NCBI RefSeq assembly: GCF_000820005.1
Contig: NZ_CDBL01000052.1
Location: 62,001-126,000 of the forward strand
Direction of reading: 5' to 3'
From: Aeromonas piscicola
GTDB taxonomy: Bacteria; Pseudomonadota; Gammaproteobacteria; Enterobacterales; Aeromonadaceae
DNA: 64,000 nucleotides
Shown here piece after piece: positions 1 to 9,703 of this stretch. A model generated the notes under the pieces. It was not told the DNA's origin and did not search any database. It saw nothing but the letters and a program-made list of their open reading frames with translations. Position numbers and translations under genes: made by a program. The stretch's first letter is position 1. Each line of letters opens with the position of its first letter.

Positions 1-128
1 GTACTAGTCCTGCATCCATCAAGATCTTCCCGAACGGAGTATCTACCAGTTCGGCAACTTGCTACATAACCTATACCGAAGCTACTTCTACTGCGGTCCC
101 ATCTGCAGTTACTAAAGCTTGTAATTAA
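1..128 (+). CDS. mshA: MSHA major pilin, C-terminal end (partial)
   Basis: This is the last 41 codons of a type IV pilin. The frame opens at base 3 and ends in TAA at 126-128. The fragment carries two cysteines, one in TCYITYTE and one in the terminal KACN, the usual disulfide-loop arrangement of class IVa pilin C-termini. The Thr/Ser-rich composition is also typical of MSHA pilins. The identity rests mainly on context: mshC, mshD, mshO, mshP and mshQ follow on the same strand in the standard MSHA order. The N-terminal prepilin leader lies outside the window, so the assignment to mshA rather than another pilin is inferred from position. Confidence 0.85.
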   Translation, partial: TSPASIKIFPNGVSTSSATCYITYTEATSTAVPSAVTKACN

Positions 129-137
129 TGAAATGAT

Positions 138-172
138 GAAGGAAGCAGAGAGATTTTCTCTCTGCTTCCTTC
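138..172 (+). terminator. 16-bp perfect hairpin between mshA and mshC
   Basis: Bases 138-153 are the exact reverse complement of 157-172, with a TTT loop. No T tract follows, so a simple intrinsic terminator is unlikely. The position just after the major pilin gene suits an mRNA-stabilising or attenuating stem that lets mshA be expressed above the minor pilins. Confidence 0.7.
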
Positions 173-189
173 AAATGGGTAAATATTGC

Positions 190-708
190 ATGCGACAAGC
201 ATTAATAAGCAGACATGGCTTTACCCTGATTGAACTGGTGATTGTGATCCTGTTGCTCGGGATTCTGGCCGCCTTTGCCGTGCCCAAGTTGCTGGGCAAA
301 GGCGGCTTTGAAACTCAAACCCTCCGCGATGAGCTGTTGACCCGGCTGCGGCTGGTGCAGACCGTCAATATGCACGAACCTGCCAACCGCTGTACCCAGC
401 TGGTTGTAGCTTCCCCCCGTTTTGCCCATCGTACCTATGGCGTCACGGCTCAAACACCTTGCCCGGGCAGCGATCCCTTGACTGGCTGGACTGACAACCA
501 ACTGACCCGTGGTCGGGTGGTAAGCGCCTCATCCGGCATGCTGCTCTCTCTGGTCGGTACCGGTAATGGCGGTTTTGTGCTCCGCTTTGATCAGATGGGG
601 CGGCCGCTGGGCGCCTGTGCGGGCGGCTGCACTCTGCAGGTGAGCGATGGGGGCGAGACGAGTCGCATCAAGATCGAATCCGAGGGGTATATCCATGAGA
701 GCCCCTGA
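190..708 (+). CDS. mshC: MSHA minor pilin MshC
   Basis: A type IV pilin-like protein of about 172 residues. It has a short basic leader ending in Gly (MRQALISRHG) followed by FTLIELVIVILLLGILAAF, the prepilin peptidase site and hydrophobic assembly helix with the conserved Glu5. The open frame extends upstream to 133, but that region is occupied by the mshA-mshC hairpin, so I chose the ATG at 190, which gives a normal 10-residue leader. The C-terminal part contains three Cys residues (one in PCPGS, two in the CAGGC motif). It is expected to be a low-abundance, probably tip-proximal pilus subunit, processed and assembled at the inner membrane. Its stop codon lies within the start of mshD, indicating translational coupling. 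Confidence 0.88.
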   Translation: MRQALISRHGFTLIELVIVILLLGILAAFAVPKLLGKGGFETQTLRDELLTRLRLVQTVNMHEPANRCTQLVVASPRFAHRTYGVTAQTPCPGSDPLTGWTDNQLTRGRVVSASSGMLLSLVGTGNGGFVLRFDQMGRPLGACAGGCTLQVSDGGETSRIKIESEGYIHESP

Positions 709-1255
709 GCGCGGCTTTACCCTGATAGAGCTGATCGTCGGCATAGTGCTGCTGGCGGTGGCGCTGACCGGTATTCTCGGGCTCTTGATCAATCAGGCGC
801 CCCAGGCGGTGGACCCGGTGCAGCAGGTACGTGCCGCTCAGCTGGCTCAGCGCCTGGCCGGGGAGATACTGCAAAAGTCGTTTGATGAAAACTCGGATCA
901 CAACGGTGGCCGTTACCGCTGTGGCGAGACGGTCGTCGGCGTCACCATTCCTGCCTGTTCGACTCGTTATGGCACGGATGGCGAGCCGGCCCCTTATGCT
1001 TTCAACGATGTGGATGACTTCGATACCTCGGGTAACTGGGTGGATGCCAATCTGTTTACCCAGACGGCAGCGGGGATCAGCAGCGAGGAGTATCGCAACT
1101 ATCGGGTCAAAATCGCGGTAAGTGCGGTCGATTTCAGCGATGGTTCCTTCAAGAGCTGTGCTGTGCCCTGTTCTGTGGGCAAACGCATCGATCTGCAGGT
1201 GCGGCTGCCGGATCAGAGCGTGCTCGACTTCTCCTTCTACCGGGGGAACTACTGA
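695..1255 (+). CDS. mshD: MSHA minor pilin MshD
   Basis: A prepilin-like protein of 186 residues. The start at 695 is preceded by a strong ribosome binding site (GAGGGG) and yields the leader MRAPERG followed by FTLIELIVGIVLLAVAL. An in-frame ATG at 647 is rejected because it would bury the leader. It overlaps the end of mshC by 14 bases and shares one base with the start of mshO. Four Cys residues occur in the C-terminal half (CGETVV, PACST, SCAVPC). By family it is a minor subunit of the mannose-sensitive haemagglutinin pilus. Confidence 0.88.
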   Translation: MRAPERGFTLIELIVGIVLLAVALTGILGLLINQAPQAVDPVQQVRAAQLAQRLAGEILQKSFDENSDHNGGRYRCGETVVGVTIPACSTRYGTDGEPAPYAFNDVDDFDTSGNWVDANLFTQTAAGISSEEYRNYRVKIAVSAVDFSDGSFKSCAVPCSVGKRIDLQVRLPDQSVLDFSFYRGNY

Positions 1256-2079
1256 TGAGAGGGGCGATGCGCGGTTTTACCCTGATCGAACTGGTGATGG
1301 TGATCCTGCTGCTCGGCATCATGGCAACCTTTACCAGCCAGTTTATCGGCATCGGCACCCAGATCTATGGCGATGCCAGCAGCCGCGAGCAGTTGATGAG
1401 CGATGCCCGTTTCGCCATGGAGCGGCTCAATCGCGAGCTGCGTGATGCTGTGCCGGGTTCAGAGCGGATTGAAGACCAGAATGGCAACTGGCTTGACGAG
1501 GGGGCCTGCCTGCGTTTCTGGCCCATCAGCGCCTCCAGCCGCTATCTTGCCCTCAATCGAGCCATGTCGGGCAGCGGCGCTACCCTGGAGCTGGTGATGG
1601 CAACCCCCGCCTCTGCGGCCAATCCACTGAGTCAGGATGCCAATGCCGTCAAGGCAGGGGAGCTGATGGCCGTCTTCCCGGTGCCGAATTCAGACGTGGA
1701 TTCACTGACCGCTGGTTGCGACTATGGCCGTTGTGTCGCCCGAGTGACCGAGGTGCTGGCTCCGGTATCCGGGGCCCAGACCATTCGCTACAGCAGTAGC
1801 GAGACCCTGGCAGGCCTCTCGCCGGGCAGCCGGATCTACTTTGCCAGCCAGCAGGTACGTTACTGTGTGGAAGGCAGTACGATGACGCGATCCCGTGCCG
1901 CTATTGGTGCCCCTTTTGCTGCGGGCGTGCTGATGGCGGAGTCCCTTCGTACTGGCGCTTTCTATCGGGAAACCTCGGCCTTCAACGCCGAAGGGGAGTT
2001 TGGCATGCGGCTGGTGTTTGAGCGCAAAGGTGAATCCGTCGCCTTCAACCACAAGATAGGGGTGCTCAATGTGCCCTGA
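1255..2079 (+). CDS. mshO: MSHA minor pilin-like protein MshO
   Basis: A 274-residue protein with a prepilin leader (MRGAMRG then FTLIELVMVILLLGIMA). It is of the larger minor pseudopilin type, comparable to PilW/GspJ. The start ATG overlaps the mshD stop (TGATG), with a G-rich ribosome binding site just upstream. Cysteine pairs (GACLRF, CDYGRC, RYCVEG) suggest disulfides in the periplasmic globular domain. It is thought to act in the initiation or tip complex of the MSHA pilus. The 3' end overlaps mshP by 11 bases. Confidence 0.88.
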   Translation: MRGAMRGFTLIELVMVILLLGIMATFTSQFIGIGTQIYGDASSREQLMSDARFAMERLNRELRDAVPGSERIEDQNGNWLDEGACLRFWPISASSRYLALNRAMSGSGATLELVMATPASAANPLSQDANAVKAGELMAVFPVPNSDVDSLTAGCDYGRCVARVTEVLAPVSGAQTIRYSSSETLAGLSPGSRIYFASQQVRYCVEGSTMTRSRAAIGAPFAAGVLMAESLRTGAFYRETSAFNAEGEFGMRLVFERKGESVAFNHKIGVLNVP

Positions 2080-2539
2080 TGCCAGGCAACCGAGACGGGC
2101 GGGGGGCAGCGCCCTGATGATAGCCCTGTTTGTCATAGTGGTGATGGCGCTGCTGGCGGCCGCCATGGGCCGCTTTCTGACCGACAGCAGCGAGAAAAAC
2201 ACGGTGGAGGTGCGCAGTGTGCGTGCCCTGCTGGCAGCCCAGAGCGGGCTTGAGGTCACGCTTTATCGGTTGTTCCCGAATCGCACCCTGGCGCAACCTC
2301 TGCCGCCGGCGCTCTGTGACGCCAGCTTTGTGACCTCTTTCCCCGGCAATGCGGGCCTTGCTGGCTGCAGAGCCGAGGTGAGCTGCGCCAGGGTGCCCGT
2401 TACCTACAATGGCAACGTCACGAACGGTTACCGCCTGGTCAGCACGGGGGCTTGTGGGGTAGAGGATATCAATAGTGCCAACCCGGATTTTGCCGTGAGT
2501 CGCACTCTGGCCGTTGAAGCCTATGATGGAGGTTCATGA
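2069..2539 (+). CDS. mshP: MSHA biogenesis protein MshP
   Basis: A 156-residue protein of the PilX/MshP type. A short basic N-terminus (RQPRRAGGSALM) is followed by one long hydrophobic helix (MIALFVIVVMALLAAAM). It lacks the FTLIE signature of true prepilins, which is normal for this family. A Cys-rich periplasmic part follows. The start overlaps the mshO end, and its stop overlaps the mshQ start (ATGATGA). Its position between mshO and mshQ is diagnostic. Confidence 0.85.
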   Translation: MCPDARQPRRAGGSALMIALFVIVVMALLAAAMGRFLTDSSEKNTVEVRSVRALLAAQSGLEVTLYRLFPNRTLAQPLPPALCDASFVTSFPGNAGLAGCRAEVSCARVPVTYNGNVTNGYRLVSTGACGVEDINSANPDFAVSRTLAVEAYDGGS

Positions 2540-5500
2540 TGAAATGGCTATGGGCGCTGGCCCTCTTCACTGGCCCGGTCTGGGCATTTGACCCCATCGA
2601 CACCAGCACCTTCTTCCCCGCCGTGGTGCAGGGCCATCATGGCGACAACAACAATACCTGCTATCAGATCAGCGGCGACCAGCTGAGCCAGCTCAACAAT
2701 CCCAAGATCAATGGCACCGGCGGGCAGCCACTCAACTTCTGCTCCATCCTGCCCGATCAGAACAATACGCCCCGCTGCGATAACGGGGCTGGTGGTTACA
2801 AGGTCTGTGCCATCACCGGCAGCGATATTCGCGGCCTCCCTTTGACAGGGAACAACAAGTTTCCAACCATCACCTCTGTGGTGCCGCTTGCCTGCCAGCT
2901 GGGCCAGCTGACAGCCCTCTTTTCGGACTACGGGTCTGCCACTGTCGAGAACTGCACCGTGACCTTCCCGAGCCGCAGCACCTACCAGATCAAGTCGTTG
3001 AGCGTTCGCAACAACGGCATCTTGGTGCTGGGGGATGGGGATTACTTTATCGATTCATTGATCCTCGACAATGCCACCATCCGTCTGTCCGGCAGTGGCA
3101 CGACCCGTATTTTTGTCAATCAGGACGTGAAGCTGCTCAACACGGTCAACATCAATGCGACCAATCAGGGCAGCCTTGTCTGGGTCAACTATGGCGACAT
3201 GACCATAGACAACAACTCCCGATTTTATGGCTACCTCTACGCTGATGGTCGTTTGACTATGAACAACAATGCGGCCGTCTATGGACGGGTGACGGCCCGC
3301 TACTTGAGCATGGATACCCAATCCAGCATTAATGATGCAGCTTTGCCACCACCGTTATCGTGTTTCAGTGATGACTTCGGTACGACTCCTCTTGACACTA
3401 ATAACTGGGTTGTTGCTCGTAGTAGTGGCACTTTTACGCCCTCTATTGTTAGCCAGCGCCTGCGTTTGACACAGGCGGTAGGTAACCAGTCAACGTCTAC
3501 CACGTATCAGCGGCTATTCCCTGCTGCCAACAACCTTGTCACCATAGAATTTGATCATTATGCCTATAACGGAACAGGTGCTGATGGCATGGCAGTGGTA
3601 CTGTCGGATGCCAAAGTGACACCTCAGCCAGGCGCTTTCGGCGGGCCGCTTGGCTACGGCTTCAAGACTGGGATCAGCGGCTTCGCTGGCGGTTGGCTCG
3701 GGGTCGGCATCGATGAATATGGTAACTTTTCTGGTGAGGGAGGCTCGGTCAACGTAGGCCAGCGGCGCCAGGCTGTGGCGGTGCGGGGATCTGGTTCGGG
3801 TACGACTGGCTACCGTTATCTGAAGGGAACCTGTAATAACGGCACCACCAATACCAACGGTAGTTGTCTCAGTCCTACGGTGGATAATAACGGTGCTGCT
3901 AACCATCGCTATCGGCTGACAGTCGATTCCCGCATAGTCGGTCAGTCCATGGTTAAGATTGAGCGCAGTACGGGCTCTGGCTATGTCACTCTGATCGATA
4001 GTTTCAATGCTGTTGGTCAGACGGGTCAAGCCGCCGTGCCTGATGACTTTTTACTGTCATTGACCGGATCTACCGGCGGCTCCACCAATATTCACGAAAT
4101 CGACAACGTGCGGATCTGTGCTCTACGATCCAGCCCGGTCGGGGTGCAGATCGACCACTTCCAGCTCGATCACTCCGGTCAGGCACTGACATGCAATCCG
4201 GAGACTGTGACTATCAAGGCGTGCGCCGATGCGGCTTGCACCTCCTTGATTACCGATCCTGTCACTGCGGCTCTGAGTCTCACGCCGGTTTCCACCAGCA
4301 ATGGCTGGATCGGTGGCAATACTGTGACCTTCAGTGGCGGCTCAACGACCGTTCAGCTGCGCAATAACACCGCCACTGCGGTTACCATAGGGGTGTCCGG
4401 CTCGACCCCGACCACCAAGCCATTCAGCACCACCTTGTGCAAGGCTGGCGCCGGGACGCCCGGTGCGGCAGCCTGTACCCTGAGTTTTGCCGATAGCGGC
4501 TTTTTCTTCGATGTGCCGGATACCTATTCCAACCAGCCGCAGACGGTGACCATCAAGGCGGTCAAGAAGAGCGATGTGACCAAACAGTGCGTACCGGGTT
4601 TCGCCAGCCAGAGCAAGAGCATCAAGTTCTGGAGCAGCTATCTCTTGCCGAATAGCAATAACTACAACGGCAAGATGAGTGTCAACAGCAGTGTGATCGG
4701 TACCAGTCTGGGCACTGCGACGCCAGTGTCCCTCATGTTTGATGCCCAGGGGCAGTCGACCATGACGGTCAGCTACCCGGACGCCGGTCAGGTGCAACTG
4801 GATGCCCGTTACGACGGCACGGGCAGTGAGGCGGGATTGGTGATGACCGGCGCCGACCAGTTTGTGGCGCGTCCTGTCGGCTTGTGCATTACACCCCCGC
4901 AAGGTGTGTGTGCGGCAGGGGATAGCAGCTGCCCTGTGTTCAAGAAAGCGGGAGAGACATTCCAGGTAGACATCAAGGCGATGGCCTGGGAATCCGCCAA
5001 TGATGGGGATATCTGCGCCGGAAATCAGACCACGCCCAATTTCGCTCTTAACGGGATTGCCCTGGGCAGCACCCTGGTGGCCCCCAGCCCGGGCACCAAT
5101 GCCACGCTCGGCACCGCCAGTTATAACCACGGTGCCGCCGCCAACAGTCTCAACAGCGTCAACCAGACTGTGAGCGAGGTGGGGGTGTTCCGGATGACGG
5201 CGACCCCGCCAGCCAACGGCTACTTCAATTACACAATCCCATCCGCCCAGAGCCAGCCGGTGGGTCGTTTTATCCCCGCCGATTTCAATCTGGTCAGCGG
5301 CGACATAGTGCCGGCCTGCAATGCCTTCTCCTATATGGGGCAGCCCTTTGGGGTCACGCTGGATGTGCGGGCTCGCAACCTGTCTGGCGGGCAGACCCAG
5401 AACTATACGGGGCTGTTTGCCAAGGGAGACGCCTATCTCTCCGTTGCCAACAACAAGGATGGTAAATCCCTGTCGGCCCGGTTGCGCAGCCTGTCTGCGC

Positions 5501-6192
5501 TGCCCTGGGTGAATGGGCGGTCGGCATTTACCGGTAATAGCGAGTTTGTTCGCCTCTCCGACACTCAACAGGATGGCCCTTACAAGTCTTTGCTGTTTGG
5601 TCTCTATATGAAAGACAACGATGGCGAACGTACCCTGATTGCCAGCCCCGATTTCAACGATGCCGTGGCCGGCAATTGCAGCGGCGCTGGTTGCAATGCC
5701 CGGCTGATCGACAGTGTGGCCATGCAGGTTTATTTCGGTCGATTGCTGGCGGGCACGGGGGCTGGTCTTGCCTCTGCGCCGCTGGCCGTTCCCTTGCAGA
5801 TGCAATATTACGAGGCGGGCAACTGGCAGTTGAACAAGCTGGACCAATGTACCCAGCTCTCTCTGGCCAATCAGGGGTTCAGTTTCCTCAATCCGGGCCA
5901 GACCTTTGATGCGACCAGCAGCGAGCTCAACCTGGGGGGAAACCGCAAGATAAAGCTGGGGCTGGGCAGCTCGCTGCCGGGCGGCATATCGGCGGTAGCC
6001 AGGGATGGGGAGATCCTGTTCCAGTTCGCCAAGCCGGATATCTCGGTACGGATCCCCTACAAGGTCGATGTGTCGAAACAGCCATCACGGCCGCTCTGGT
6101 TGTCTGACCCTGTTACCCTGCAAGGCGAGGCCATTTTTGGCTCCAGCCGGGGCAATGACAGAATTATTTATCGGCGCGAAGTGATGCCGTAA
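2536..6192 (+). CDS. mshQ: MSHA tip/adhesin-like protein MshQ
   Basis: A 1218-residue secreted protein, the largest in the MSHA locus. The signal peptide is about MMKWLWALALFTGPVWA. Residues 20-270 include an Asn-rich repetitive stretch resembling bactofilin-like beta solenoids (residues 170-260). Residues 275-530 look like a legume-lectin/LamG-type jelly roll (CFSDDFGT, GADGMAVVLSD, GVGIDEYGNF). The remainder is the large beta-rich C-terminal region typical of MshQ (DUF6701 type), with many scattered Cys. The likely role is a pilus-tip or surface adhesin exported through the MSHA machinery; the lectin assignment is by pattern only. This is the last gene of the operon. The lectin-like segment is visibly less GC-rich than the flanks. 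Confidence 0.85.
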   Translation: MMKWLWALALFTGPVWAFDPIDTSTFFPAVVQGHHGDNNNTCYQISGDQLSQLNNPKINGTGGQPLNFCSILPDQNNTPRCDNGAGGYKVCAITGSDIRGLPLTGNNKFPTITSVVPLACQLGQLTALFSDYGSATVENCTVTFPSRSTYQIKSLSVRNNGILVLGDGDYFIDSLILDNATIRLSGSGTTRIFVNQDVKLLNTVNINATNQGSLVWVNYGDMTIDNNSRFYGYLYADGRLTMNNNAAVYGRVTARYLSMDTQSSINDAALPPPLSCFSDDFGTTPLDTNNWVVARSSGTFTPSIVSQRLRLTQAVGNQSTSTTYQRLFPAANNLVTIEFDHYAYNGTGADGMAVVLSDAKVTPQPGAFGGPLGYGFKTGISGFAGGWLGVGIDEYGNFSGEGGSVNVGQRRQAVAVRGSGSGTTGYRYLKGTCNNGTTNTNGSCLSPTVDNNGAANHRYRLTVDSRIVGQSMVKIERSTGSGYVTLIDSFNAVGQTGQAAVPDDFLLSLTGSTGGSTNIHEIDNVRICALRSSPVGVQIDHFQLDHSGQALTCNPETVTIKACADAACTSLITDPVTAALSLTPVSTSNGWIGGNTVTFSGGSTTVQLRNNTATAVTIGVSGSTPTTKPFSTTLCKAGAGTPGAAACTLSFADSGFFFDVPDTYSNQPQTVTIKAVKKSDVTKQCVPGFASQSKSIKFWSSYLLPNSNNYNGKMSVNSSVIGTSLGTATPVSLMFDAQGQSTMTVSYPDAGQVQLDARYDGTGSEAGLVMTGADQFVARPVGLCITPPQGVCAAGDSSCPVFKKAGETFQVDIKAMAWESANDGDICAGNQTTPNFALNGIALGSTLVAPSPGTNATLGTASYNHGAAANSLNSVNQTVSEVGVFRMTATPPANGYFNYTIPSAQSQPVGRFIPADFNLVSGDIVPACNAFSYMGQPFGVTLDVRARNLSGGQTQNYTGLFAKGDAYLSVANNKDGKSLSARLRSLSALPWVNGRSAFTGNSEFVRLSDTQQDGPYKSLLFGLYMKDNDGERTLIASPDFNDAVAGNCSGAGCNARLIDSVAMQVYFGRLLAGTGAGLASAPLAVPLQMQYYEAGNWQLNKLDQCTQLSLANQGFSFLNPGQTFDATSSELNLGGNRKIKLGLGSSLPGGISAVARDGEILFQFAKPDISVRIPYKVDVSKQPSRPLWLSDPVTLQGEAIFGSSRGNDRIIYRREVMP

Positions 6193-6323
6193 TGGAGGCG
6201 GGGCGGCGGATCTTCGTGATCTTCCCCCCTATCTTCTTGTTTATTAGCGTTTGTCAGCCCGTGCGGGTGAGTGATGACTCGCATTTTTGTCGCGCCTGAT
6301 GGGTTGGCGACAGTTTGAGCGCT

Positions 6324-6341
6324 TGCCCATTGGGGTGGGCA
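6324..6341 (+). other. Short hairpin in the mreB leader
   Basis: TGCCCA and TGGGCA flank a six-base loop about 55 bases before the mreB start. The 204-bp gap between mshQ and mreB should contain the mreB promoter and the end of the msh transcript. I could not identify a convincing terminator or an unambiguous -35/-10 pair there. Confidence 0.35.
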
Positions 6342-6354
6342 TTGGTAAAGTTAG

Positions 6355-7437
<1,083 letters not shown>

Positions 7438-7444
7438 GACCCAA

Positions 7445-7471
7445 AGCCGGCCAGCGCGCCGGCTCTTTTTT
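7445..7471 (+). terminator. Intrinsic terminator between mreB and mreC
   Basis: AGCCGGC (7445-7451) pairs with GCCGGCT (7458-7464), followed by a run of six Ts at 7466-7471. It lies in the 42-bp mreB-mreC gap, so some transcription must read through it or start downstream to express mreC and mreD. Confidence 0.85.
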
Positions 7472-7479
7472 GACGACTC

Positions 7480-8385
7480 ATGAAACCCATTTTTGGTAGA
7501 GGCCCTTCGCTTCAGTTACGGTTGTTTCTCGCCGTCATCATCTCCATTGCAGCCATCGTAGCGGACTCTCGCTTCGGTGTGTTTACCCATGTCCGCGTCT
7601 ACCTCAGTTCGCTCGTCAGCCCGCTGCAATACATGGCCAATGCGCCAGGTATCATGCTCGATACCATGTCGACCCAGGTGCAGACCCGGGCTGGCCTGAT
7701 CGAGCAGACCAAGCAGCAGGAACAACAGCTGTTCACCCTGCGTTCGCGCCTGCTCAAGATGGATCATCTGGAGCATGAGAACCAACGCCTGCGTGAGCTG
7801 CTCGGTTCTCCGGTGCACAAGGAGTCCCGCAAGATGGTGGCCGAGCTGCTGTCGGTGGATTCCGACCCCTTCAGCCATCAGGTGCTGATCAACAAGGGGG
7901 CGCTGGATGGTGTCTACAACGGCCAGCCGGTGATCAACGATCAGGGGGTGATAGGTCAGGTGCTGCACGTGGGTTCCACCACCAGCCGGGTCCTGCTCAT
8001 CACCGACTCCAGCCACGGCATCCCGGTGCGGGTGCTGCGTAACGATCTGCGCGCCATTGCCTCCGGCAGCGGCGAGCTGGACAAGCTGGAGCTGCGCAAC
8101 CTGCCGCGCAACACCGATGTTCAGGTTGGTGACCTGCTGGTCACCTCCGGCCTTGGCGGCCGCTTCCCGGAAGGGTATCCGGTGGCGACCGTGACCCGCT
8201 CCGACTATGTGGAGGGCAAGCCCTTCGCCCAGGTCGAGGCCAAGCCGCTGGTGGCACTGGACAGATTGCGCTATCTGCTGCTGCTGTGGACCGACAAGAA
8301 GCCGGACGTGCACGATGATGAAGAGGCGCCGACCCCGGCAGCTGCGCCGGTAGCGGCAGCCTCGGCTGCGGGAGCGACGCGCTGA
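7480..8385 (+). CDS. mreC: Rod-shape determining protein MreC
   Basis: A 301-residue periplasmic scaffold protein. It has a short cytoplasmic N-terminus, one membrane helix (residues 9-30), a coiled coil (about 60-110, QQEQQLFTLRSRLLKMD) and the two beta-barrel MreC core with GALDGVYNGQPVIN and DLLVTSGLGGRFPEGYPVA. It links MreB filaments to PBP2 and MreD. The C-terminus is an Ala/Pro-rich tail. It shares a TGATG overlap with mreD, indicating coupling. Confidence 0.97.
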   Translation: MKPIFGRGPSLQLRLFLAVIISIAAIVADSRFGVFTHVRVYLSSLVSPLQYMANAPGIMLDTMSTQVQTRAGLIEQTKQQEQQLFTLRSRLLKMDHLEHENQRLRELLGSPVHKESRKMVAELLSVDSDPFSHQVLINKGALDGVYNGQPVINDQGVIGQVLHVGSTTSRVLLITDSSHGIPVRVLRNDLRAIASGSGELDKLELRNLPRNTDVQVGDLLVTSGLGGRFPEGYPVATVTRSDYVEGKPFAQVEAKPLVALDRLRYLLLLWTDKKPDVHDDEEAPTPAAAPVAAASAAGATR

Positions 8386-8870
8386 TGTTGCAACCCGCCA
8401 GCGGCAGGATCTGGATCTGGATCTCGATCCTGCTGGCTCTGTGCCTGTCGATCCTGCCGCTTCCCTTTCAATTTGAACCCTTCCGTCCGGACTGGCTCGC
8501 CATGGTGCTCATCTACTGGGCGCTGGCGCTGCCGCACAGGACCAACGTCGGCTCCGCCTGGGTGGCGGGCCTGCTGCTGGACGTGCTGCTGGGCAGCACC
8601 CTCGGCGTGCGGGCCATGGCCATGGCCATCACCACCTATCTGGCGGCCTTCCAGTTCCAGAAGATCCGCAACTTCTCCCTCTGGCAACAGGCGCTGATCA
8701 TCGGCTGTCTCTCGCTGGTGGGCAAGGTGACCATCTTCTGGGCCGAACACCTGTTCAGCCGTGCCAGCCTCAATCTTGCCTACTTTTGGTCGACCCTGAG
8801 CACGATGCTAATATGGCCCTGGGTGTTTCTGGTCTTGCGCAAGGTGCGCCGCCGCTTCAATATCAAGTGA
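8385..8870 (+). CDS. mreD: Rod-shape determining protein MreD
   Basis: A 161-residue polytopic inner-membrane protein with about five hydrophobic helices and the family motif RPDWLAMVLIYWALALP near residues 30-46. It works with MreB and MreC in the elongation complex. The start overlaps the mreC stop by one base. A 51-base gap separates it from maf. Confidence 0.96.
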   Translation: MLQPASGRIWIWISILLALCLSILPLPFQFEPFRPDWLAMVLIYWALALPHRTNVGSAWVAGLLLDVLLGSTLGVRAMAMAITTYLAAFQFQKIRNFSLWQQALIIGCLSLVGKVTIFWAEHLFSRASLNLAYFWSTLSTMLIWPWVFLVLRKVRRRFNIK

Positions 8871-8921
8871 ATATGAGCAAAAACAATGCATTGTAACTTT
8901 ACCTCATCTCATTAAGTGAAT

Positions 8922-9509
8922 ATGAACAAGCACAACGAACTGCAACTGTATCTCGCCTCGGGCTCGCCCCGCCGTCATGAACTGCTTGCCCAGCTGGGAT
9001 ACCGCTTCGAGGTGCTCAGACTGGATGTGCCGGAACGGCGGGAAGAGGGTGAAAAGGCGCAGGATTACGTCTGCCGCCTCGCCCGCGACAAGGCGATGGC
9101 CGGCGTGGCAGCCGCCCCGACGGCACTGCCGGTGCTGGGCGCCGACACCATAGTGGTGCTGGGGGATCGGGTGCTGGAGAAGCCGTCCGACCTGCTCGAT
9201 GCCAAAGACATGCTGGAGGCGCTTTCCGGCAAGGTGCATCAGGTGATGACGGCGGTGGCGCTGGCGACCCCGGAGCGCTGCGATGTGCGCCTGGTCACCA
9301 CCAACGTGGCGTTTCGCAAGCTGGACGAGGCCGAGATCGAAGCCTACTGGCGCACGGGTGAGCCCTGCGACAAGGCGGGTGCCTATGCGATTCAAGGGAT
9401 TGCCGGCAAGTTTGTCAGCCGCATCGAGGGGAGCTACAGCGCCGTGGTCGGCCTGCCCCTGCTGGAAACGGATCTGCTGATCAAGCATCATCTGGAACAG
9501 TCTCGGTAA
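8922..9509 (+). CDS. yhdE: Maf/YhdE nucleotide pyrophosphatase
   Basis: A 195-residue Maf-family enzyme. YhdE-type members hydrolyse dTTP/UTP and modified pyrimidine triphosphates to monophosphates, a house-cleaning function. Family motifs are present: [14 protein letters not shown] at the N-terminus, the [15 protein letters not shown] metal-binding segment with its essential Asp, and [14 protein letters not shown] chose the ATG at 8922; an in-frame GTG at 8916 is possible. The gene lies in the conserved mreBCD-maf-rng order. Confidence 0.94.
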   Translation: MNKHNELQLYLASGSPRRHELLAQLGYRFEVLRLDVPERREEGEKAQDYVCRLARDKAMAGVAAAPTALPVLGADTIVVLGDRVLEKPSDLLDAKDMLEALSGKVHQVMTAVALATPERCDVRLVTTNVAFRKLDEAEIEAYWRTGEPCDKAGAYAIQGIAGKFVSRIEGSYSAVVGLPLLETDLLIKHHLEQSR

Positions 9510-9575
9510 TCTATCCGCCAGCCGTGTTCTGCGAAGCCCGTTCAGCGGGCAGGCACAGGGTCGGAACATGGCGGT

Positions 9576-9697
9576 CAGAATTTGAAGCCATCACAGGCAA
9601 GGCATGGGTCGGTGAAACTCGCCGGCTGTTTCTTACTGCGTTACTCACCGGGCACGCGCCGGTTTGGCTGCCAGAATTTAAAACTAGAAAGGCAAGG
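9576..9697. repeat. Imperfect direct repeat upstream of rng
   Basis: The segment at 9576-9602 (CAGAATTTGAAGCC...AGGCAAGG) is repeated with changes at 9672-9697 (CAGAATTTAAAAC...AGGCAAGG). The second copy provides the AGG ribosome binding site for rng. The two copies are 96 bases apart and fall in the maf-rng gap, which has no other feature I can name. Confidence 0.5.
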
Positions 9698-9703
9698 TAA
9701 CTT

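Noticed and set aside
4342-5847. 501-codon minus-strand frame within mshQ
   Set aside because: No ribosome binding site or recognisable domain; mshQ is continuous on the plus strand.
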